Shown here piece after piece: positions 51,568 through 56,102 of a stretch of DNA of 56,102 nt. Source of the DNA: Stutzerimonas stutzeri (GTDB taxonomy: Bacteria; Pseudomonadota; Gammaproteobacteria; Pseudomonadales; Pseudomonadaceae); contig DDKB01000011.1 of NCBI GenBank assembly GCA_002339675.1, forward strand, positions 1-56,102, written 5' to 3'. Position numbers and translations under genes: made by a program. Each line of letters begins with the position of its first letter. Position 1 is the first letter of the stretch. The notes under the pieces are model-generated. The model made no database searches. It saw only the letters and a list, made by a program, of their open reading frames with translations, and was not told where the DNA came from.

Positions 51568-51647
51568 CCGCAACCCTTAAAACCAGCGTGCTCGCGATAT
51601 TTGCCGAAGCGCGTTGTAACCGGTAAACAAGTGAAGGTACGTCCTGG

Positions 51648-51863
51648 ATGCCCAACGTTAAAGTCAAAGAGAACGAACCATTCGACGTAGCTCTGCGTCG
51701 CTTCAAGCGTTCTTGCGAAAAAGCCGGTGTACTGGCTGAAGTCCGTAGCCGTGAGTTCTACGAAAAGCCCACTGCCGAGCGCAAGCGTAAAGCTGCTGCC
51801 GCAGTAAAGCGTCACGCCAAGAAAGTCCAGCGCGAACAGCGCCGCAGCGTTCGCCTGTACTGA
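51648..51863 (+). CDS. rpsU: 30S ribosomal protein bS21
   Basis: Basic 71-residue protein of the small-subunit platform, needed for initiation on some mRNAs. It has the standard bS21 sequence (PNVKVKENEPFDVALRRFKRSCEKAG) and C-terminal ERKRKAAAAVKRHAKKVQREQRR. It is the first gene of rpsU-dnaG-rpoD. Codon choice is visibly less G/C-biased than the neighbours (many CGT, GCT, AAA), as expected for a highly expressed gene. A palindrome covers its stop codon, and a terminator follows that should limit read-through to dnaG. Confidence 0.97.
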   Translation: MPNVKVKENEPFDVALRRFKRSCEKAGVLAEVRSREFYEKPTAERKRKAAAAVKRHAKKVQREQRRSVRLY

Positions 51864-51871
51864 TTCAGTAC
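51857..51871. other. Palindrome over the rpsU stop codon
   Basis: GTACTGA-T-TCAGTAC, perfect 7-bp arms around one base, with the rpsU TGA in the left arm. Possible mRNA 3'-end stem or binding site. It does not match the LexA consensus CTG-N10-CAG. Confidence 0.4.
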
Positions 51872-51887
51872 GGCTGACGCCGCACCC

Positions 51888-51910
51888 AAGCCCGGCCAGT
51901 GCCGGGCTTT
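51888..51910 (+). terminator. Partial terminator between rpsU and dnaG
   Basis: Perfect 9-bp stem AAGCCCGGC (51888-51896) with GCCGGGCTT (51901-51909), loop CAGT, then only TTTG. This resembles the leaky terminator that separates rpsU from dnaG in E. coli. Confidence 0.8.
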
Positions 51911-52001
51911 GCATTGAAAGAGACTCCGGCTCGCCAGCAGGCGAATGGCTGGGGTTTTTTTCATTCCGGCCCAGACACCGCGAGCGTATTGTCATACCCC
52001 T

Positions 52002-53930
52002 ATGGCCGGCCTGATTCCACAATCCTTCATCGATGACCTGCTCAACCGCTCCGACATCGTCGAGGTGGTCAGCTCGCGCATCCAGCTGAAAAAGGCAGGC
52101 AAGAACTACACGGCGTGCTGTCCGTTCCACAAAGAGAAGACCCCGTCGTTCAGCGTCAGTCCTGACAAGCAGTTCTATTACTGCTTCGGCTGCGGCGCGG
52201 GCGGCAACGCGCTCGGCTTCATCATGGACCACGACAGCCTGGAGTTCCCCCAGGCCGTGGAGGAACTGGCCAAGCGCGCCGGCATGGAGGTGCCGCGCGA
52301 AGACAGCGGGACCAGCCGCAAGCCGCGCCAGCCGGTCGACTCGCCACTGTACCCGCTGCTGGAGGCCGCCGCCGAGTATTACCGGCAGTCGCTCAAAGCG
52401 CACCCGGCGCGCAAGGCCGCGGTGGAATACCTCAAGGGACGCGGCTTGTCCGGCATCATCGCCCGGGATTTCGGCCTCGGCTTCGCCCCACCCGGCTGGG
52501 ACAACCTGCTCAAGCACCTGGGCGGTGACGGCCTGCAGCAAAAGGCTATGATCGATGCCGGCCTGCTGATCGAAAACACCGAAACCGGCCGCAGCTACGA
52601 CCGTTTCCGCGACCGGGTCATGTTTCCGATCCGAGACAGCCGCGGCCGGGTGATCGCCTTTGGCGGGCGCGTACTGGGCGATGACAAGCCGAAATACCTG
52701 AACTCGCCGGAAACGCCGGTATTTCACAAGGGGCAGGAACTGTACGGCCTCTACGAGGCGCGCAAAGCCAACCGGGACCTGGATGAAATCATGGTCGTCG
52801 AAGGCTACATGGACGTCATCGCACTGGCCCAGCAGGGCCTGCGTAACGCCGTTGCGACCCTCGGAACCGCCACCAGCGACGAGCACCTCAAGCGCCTGTT
52901 CCGGATCGTGCCGAGCGTACTGTTCTGCTTCGACGGGGACGCCGCCGGGCGCAAGGCTGCCTGGCGCGCGCTGGAATCGGCATTGCCCAACCTGCAGGAC
53001 GGCCGTCGCGCCCGTTTTCTCTTCCTGCCGGAAGGTGAAGATCCGGACAGCCTGGTGCGCCGCGAAGGCACCGATGCCTTCATGGCCCGCATTCAGCAAC
53101 AAGCCCAGCCACTGGCCGATTACTTCTTCCAGCAACTGAGCGACGAGGCGGACCCCCGGTCTCTGGAGGGCAAGGCGCACCTGGCCACCCTGGCGGCGCC
53201 GCTCATCGAAAAGATTCCGGGCGCCAACCTGCGCGCCCTGATGCGCCAGCGGCTCGGCGAGATCACCGGCCTGCACGGCGAAACGCTGCAGCAAATGGCT
53301 GCCGCGCCCGCGGCGCCACCGGCATACGACCAGCACGTCTATTACGACACCGGTGCCGGGCATGAGGACGGCGACTATTACGCGCCACCGGAGCCTTCGC
53401 AGCCGAAGCGCAGCGGCAAGAAAGAATGGAAAAAGGACTGGAAAAAGCCTGGCCAGCGTCCAGACTTCAAGGCACGCGCACCCAGAACGCCTGCGACGGT
53501 AGAGCCTCCTGCACTGACCACCTTGCGGACGTTGCTGCATCATCCCGAACTTGCACAGAAGGTCGACGATGCCAGCCATTTCGCAGCAGAAGACGACACT
53601 TATGCGCAGCTTCTGGTCGCCCTGCTCGGCACGCTGCAAAAGAATCCAAAGCTGCGCAGCCTGCAACTGATCGCTCGCTGGCACGGCACCGATCAGGGCC
53701 GCTTGCTGCGAGCCCTGGCCGAGAAAGAATGGCTGATCTCGGCCGATAACCTTGAACAGCAGTTTTTCGACACCATTAACACCTTGGCCTCCAGACAGCG
53801 CGAGCGCAGCCTCGAAACGCTGCTGCGCAAGGCCCGCCAGGGCGAACTCAGCGCGGAGGAGAAAGAACAGCTACGCAGCCTGTTACATCGCAACGCGACA
53901 CCCGCTATATCGACCTCAACTGGCGCGTGA
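52002..53930 (+). CDS. dnaG: DNA primase
   Basis: Makes RNA primers at the replication fork. The 642-residue protein has the CHC2 zinc finger (CCPFHKEKTPSFSV...FYYCFGCGAGG, residues about 40-65), the catalytic TOPRIM core with VVEGYMDVIAL and FDGDAAGRKA, and a C-terminal DnaB-interacting domain after a lysine-rich linker (about 465-495). I chose ATG at 52002 (MAGLIPQSFIDDLL) by similarity, although no ribosome site precedes it, which fits low expression. The rpoD promoter lies just past the stop codon. Confidence 0.96.
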   Translation: MAGLIPQSFIDDLLNRSDIVEVVSSRIQLKKAGKNYTACCPFHKEKTPSFSVSPDKQFYYCFGCGAGGNALGFIMDHDSLEFPQAVEELAKRAGMEVPREDSGTSRKPRQPVDSPLYPLLEAAAEYYRQSLKAHPARKAAVEYLKGRGLSGIIARDFGLGFAPPGWDNLLKHLGGDGLQQKAMIDAGLLIENTETGRSYDRFRDRVMFPIRDSRGRVIAFGGRVLGDDKPKYLNSPETPVFHKGQELYGLYEARKANRDLDEIMVVEGYMDVIALAQQGLRNAVATLGTATSDEHLKRLFRIVPSVLFCFDGDAAGRKAAWRALESALPNLQDGRRARFLFLPEGEDPDSLVRREGTDAFMARIQQQAQPLADYFFQQLSDEADPRSLEGKAHLATLAAPLIEKIPGANLRALMRQRLGEITGLHGETLQQMAAAPAAPPAYDQHVYYDTGAGHEDGDYYAPPEPSQPKRSGKKEWKKDWKKPGQRPDFKARAPRTPATVEPPALTTLRTLLHHPELAQKVDDASHFAAEDDTYAQLLVALLGTLQKNPKLRSLQLIARWHGTDQGRLLRALAEKEWLISADNLEQQFFDTINTLASRQRERSLETLLRKARQGELSAEEKEQLRSLLHRNATPAISTSTGA

Positions 53931-53944
53931 GGTCCTTGCTCGGC

Positions 53945-53950
53945 TATAAT
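53945..53950 (+). promoter_or_regulatory. -10 element of a probable rpoD promoter
   Basis: Perfect TATAAT 48 bases before the rpoD ATG, just after the dnaG stop. The expected -35 region (about 53921-53927, TGGCGCG) is poor. An internal rpoD promoter in this place is usual for the operon. Confidence 0.5.
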
Positions 53951-53997
53951 GCTCAGCTTGTTTTCAGCCCGCCAGAACCGTCAGTGGATAGGGTTAT

Positions 53998-55854
53998 ATG
54001 TCCGGAAAAGCGCAACAGCAGTCCCGTCTCAAAGAATTGATCCAGCGTGGCCGTGAGCAGGGTTACCTGACTTACGCCGAGGTCAATGACCACCTACCGG
54101 AGGATATTTCCGATCCGGAACAGGTGGAAGACATCATTCGCATGATCAACGACATGGGTATCAATGTATTCGAGGTTGCCCCGGATGCCGATGCCCTGTT
54201 GCTGGCCGAAGCCGATACCGATGAAGCCGCCGCCGAAGAAGCTGCGGCTGCGCTCGCCGCTGTCGAAACCGACATTGGCCGCACCACCGATCCTGTGCGC
54301 ATGTACATGCGCGAGATGGGCACCGTCGAACTGCTGACCCGCGAAGGCGAGATCGAAATCGCCAAACGCATCGAGGAAGGCATTCGCGAGGTAATGAGCG
54401 CCATTGCCCACTTCCCGGGCACCGTGGACGGCATCCTGGCCGACTACGAGCGCGTCACCACCGAAGGCGGCCGCCTCTCCGACATCCTCAGCGGCTATAT
54501 CGACCCTGACGACGACGGCGCTGCCGGCCCGCAGGCAGAGGTCGAACCGGTAGCACCGCAAGCAGCTGCCAAGCCTGCCGGCGATGACAAGGACGACGAG
54601 GAAGAGGACGACTCCGACAGCGACGAAGAAGAAGGCGATGGCGGCCCCGATCCGGAAGTTGCCCGCGTTCGCTTCGGCGCCGTGGCCGAACAGCTGGATG
54701 TCGCCAAAAAGGCGCTCAAGAAGCATGGTCGTGGCAGCCAGCAGGTGACTGACGCCCTGCAGGAGCTGGCCATCCTGTTCATGCCGATCAAGCTCATCCC
54801 CAAGCAGTACGATGCGCTGGTCGAGCGCGTGCGCGACGCCCTGAGCCAGGTGCGCGCGCAGGAGCGCGCCATCATGCAGATATGTGTCCGTGACGCGCGC
54901 ATGCCACGGGCCGACTTCCTGCGGCAGTTTCCGAACAACGAAACGAACCTCGCCTGGGCTGACCAACTGGCAGGCGGCAAGAGCAAGTACGCCGAAGCAA
55001 TCGCCGCACGCAAGGAAGAGATCCAGCGCTGCCAGGAGAAACTGGTCGCTCTGGAACAAGAGTGCTCACTCCTGATCGCCGACATCAAGGATATCAACCG
55101 CCGCATGTCCATCGGGGAGGCCAAGGCCCGCCGTGCGAAGAAGGAGATGGTCGAAGCCAACCTGCGCCTGGTCATCTCGATCGCGAAAAAGTACACCAAC
55201 CGCGGCCTGCAGTTCCTCGACCTGATCCAGGAAGGCAACATCGGCCTGATGAAGGCGGTGGACAAGTTCGAATACCGCCGCGGCTACAAATTCTCCACCT
55301 ACGCGACCTGGTGGATTCGCCAGGCGATCACTCGCTCCATTGCCGACCAGGCGCGGACCATCCGTATCCCGGTCCACATGATCGAGACGATCAACAAGCT
55401 CAACCGCATCTCCCGTCAGATGTTGCAGGAAATGGGTCGCGAGCCCACGCCCGAAGAGCTTGGCGAACGCATGGAAATGCCCGAGGACAAGATCCGCAAG
55501 GTATTGAAGATCGCCAAAGAGCCGATCTCCATGGAAACCCCGATCGGTGACGACGAAGACTCGCACCTGGGCGACTTCATCGAAGATTCGGCCATGCAGT
55601 CGCCGATCGACGTGGCGACTGTGGAAAGCCTCAAGGAAGCGACTCGCGAAGTACTCTCGGGCCTGACCGCAAGGGAAGCCAAGGTACTGCGCATGCGCTT
55701 CGGCATCGACATGAATACCGACCACACCCTCGAGGAAGTCGGCAAGCAGTTCGACGTCACCCGCGAGCGTATTCGCCAGATCGAGGCCAAGGCGCTACGC
55801 AAGCTGCGCCACCCAACGAGAAGCGAGCACCTGCGCTCCTTCCTCGACGAGTAA
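53998..55854 (+). CDS. rpoD: Primary sigma factor RpoD (sigma-70)
   Basis: Housekeeping promoter-recognition subunit of RNA polymerase. The 618-residue protein has region 1.1 (1-80), region 1.2 (TDPVRMYMREMGTVELLTREGE), a long non-conserved region with a strongly acidic stretch near residues 197-220, region 2 (RLVISIAKKYTNRGLQFLDLIQEGNIGLMKAVDKFEYRRGYKFSTYATWWIRQAI), region 3 and region 4 with the -35-binding helix (VTRERIRQIEAKALRKLRHP). An AGGG site precedes the ATG. A strong terminator follows. Confidence 0.98.
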   Translation: MSGKAQQQSRLKELIQRGREQGYLTYAEVNDHLPEDISDPEQVEDIIRMINDMGINVFEVAPDADALLLAEADTDEAAAEEAAAALAAVETDIGRTTDPVRMYMREMGTVELLTREGEIEIAKRIEEGIREVMSAIAHFPGTVDGILADYERVTTEGGRLSDILSGYIDPDDDGAAGPQAEVEPVAPQAAAKPAGDDKDDEEEDDSDSDEEEGDGGPDPEVARVRFGAVAEQLDVAKKALKKHGRGSQQVTDALQELAILFMPIKLIPKQYDALVERVRDALSQVRAQERAIMQICVRDARMPRADFLRQFPNNETNLAWADQLAGGKSKYAEAIAARKEEIQRCQEKLVALEQECSLLIADIKDINRRMSIGEAKARRAKKEMVEANLRLVISIAKKYTNRGLQFLDLIQEGNIGLMKAVDKFEYRRGYKFSTYATWWIRQAITRSIADQARTIRIPVHMIETINKLNRISRQMLQEMGREPTPEELGERMEMPEDKIRKVLKIAKEPISMETPIGDDEDSHLGDFIEDSAMQSPIDVATVESLKEATREVLSGLTAREAKVLRMRFGIDMNTDHTLEEVGKQFDVTRERIRQIEAKALRKLRHPTRSEHLRSFLDE

Positions 55855-55860
55855 CACCCG

Positions 55861-55888
55861 ACCCCCGGCTTGCCGGGGGTTGTTTTTT
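55861..55888 (+). terminator. Terminator after rpoD
   Basis: ACCCCCGGC (55861-55869) pairs with GCCGGGGGT (55872-55880), followed by TGTTTTTT. It closes the rpsU-dnaG-rpoD operon seven bases after the stop. Confidence 0.93.
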
Positions 55889-55918
55889 CCACTTCCACCC
55901 TGCCGCGCCCCGCTTCGG

Positions 55919-55948
55919 TTGGCGCCGTCGCGATCGCCCCGGTATAAT
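55919..55948 (+). promoter_or_regulatory. tRNA promoter
   Basis: TTGGCG (55919-55924), 18-bp spacer, TATAAT (55943-55948), followed by a GC-rich discriminator (CCGCCGGCC), the pattern of stringently controlled stable-RNA promoters. The tRNA begins 15 bases downstream of the -10. Confidence 0.7.
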
Positions 55949-55962
55949 CCGCCGGCCTCTGA

Positions 55963-56039
55963 GGGCCTATAGCTCAGTTGGTTAGAGCAGAGGACTCATA
56001 ATCCTTTGGTCCACGGTTCGAGTCCGTGTGGGCCCACCA
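55963..56039 (+). tRNA. ileX: tRNA with CAU anticodon, probably tRNA-Ile2 (lysidine type)
   Basis: 77-base cloverleaf with encoded CCA: acceptor GGGCCTA/TGGGCCC (one G-T pair), D-loop AGCTCAGTTGGTTAGAGC, anticodon loop CTCATAA and T-loop GGTTCGAGTCC. CAU could be Met or Ile2. The acceptor has C4-G69 and C5-G68, the pairs TilS uses to recognise Ile2, whereas E. coli elongator Met has U4-A69 and A5-U68. The anticodon-arm GGACTCATAATCC and the position after rpoD also match E. coli ileX. Automated tools may label it Met. Confidence 0.85.
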
Positions 56040-56044
56040 CCTTC

Positions 56045-56072
56045 AAAGCCCCGCAATCGCGGGGCTTTTTTT
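56045..56072 (+). terminator. Terminator after the tRNA
   Basis: AAAGCCCCGC (56045-56054) pairs with GCGGGGCTTT (56059-56068), loop AATC, followed by more T's to 56072. The last 30 bases of the window hold nothing I can identify. Confidence 0.93.
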
Positions 56073-56102
56073 GTTTAGATGTCCCGTCCTGAATAAGGTT
56101 TA

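Noticed and set aside
51450..51647. LexA (SOS) box upstream of rpsU as in E. coli
   Set aside because: No CTG-N10-CAG palindrome is present in the rpsU upstream region. The nearby palindrome on the rpsU stop has the wrong spacing.
1..56102. Search for mobile elements, toxin-antitoxin, restriction-modification or phage-defence genes
   Set aside because: Every sizeable frame is a recognisable core gene or a shadow of one. No transposase, integrase, methyltransferase-endonuclease pair or defence-type domain was found.

Overview
The window reads as one contiguous piece of core chromosome from a high-GC gammaproteobacterium of the Pseudomonas/Stutzerimonas group. Gene order tells this most directly. 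tyrS, M23 peptidase, anmK, erpA, argC, hemJ, hinT, coq7, speD, osmC, vfr, trpCDG, trpE, gph, rpe, agtDCBA, agtRS, djlA, murU, amgK, lptD, surA, pdxA, rsmA, apaGH, glpE, prkA, yeaH, spoVR, cca, folKB, plsY, tsaD, rpsU, dnaG, rpoD and tRNA follow the order I know from P. aeruginosa PA0668 down to PA0575, in mirror orientation. Vfr, AmgK/MurU and AgtABCD/AgtSR are also typical of this group. The genus assignment is inference from gene order and protein similarity. I see no insertion sequence, prophage, integrase or CRISPR array, and no stretch above 300 bases without a gene.

Layout: (1) 1-165 carries two tandem promoters firing leftward out of the window, probably for a ribosomal RNA operon. (2) 166-9852: tyrS and housekeeping genes (cell-wall endopeptidase, anhydro-MurNAc kinase, Fe-S carrier, arginine and heme synthesis, nitronate monooxygenase, a Ycf46-type AAA protein, HinT, Coq7). 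(3) 9908-20410: speD, an OsmC-like protein, the cAMP regulator vfr, then trpGDC and trpE-gph-rpe. Each trp unit is preceded by a 14-residue leader peptide containing Trp-Arg-Trp. Between the two units, at the site that holds pyocin genes in P. aeruginosa, sits a GGDEF-EAL gene. (4) 20512-31088: a locus for GABA and 5-aminovalerate. It has the uptake operon agtABCD followed directly by gabD and gabT, and the two-component system agtSR next door, with a perfect inverted repeat (TGTAGGG-N4-CCCTACA) in the control region. (5) 31191-42451: an envelope and RNA block (DUF3530 protein, DjlA, MurU, AmgK, LptD, SurA, PdxA, RsmA, ApaG, ApaH, GlpE). (6) 42720-47569: the prkA-yeaH-spoVR trio. (7) 47648-56072: cca, folK-folB, plsY, tsaD, the rpsU-dnaG-rpoD macromolecular-synthesis operon and a CAU-anticodon tRNA.

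How parts work together: AnmK, AmgK and MurU are three steps of the MurNAc recycling route that bypasses de novo UDP-MurNAc synthesis. AgtABCD would import GABA/5-aminovalerate and GabT-GabD convert it to succinate (or glutarate), under AgtSR control. The paired trp leaders would couple anthranilate synthase supply to tryptophan charging. The most interesting items for follow-up are the agt-gab fusion locus with its candidate operator and internal RNA hairpins, the duplicated trp leaders that lack U-tract terminators, the GGDEF-EAL gene at the pyocin site, and a CCA-adding enzyme without HD motifs and with Glu at a catalytic Asp position. I did not find a convincing wholly new multi-gene system.
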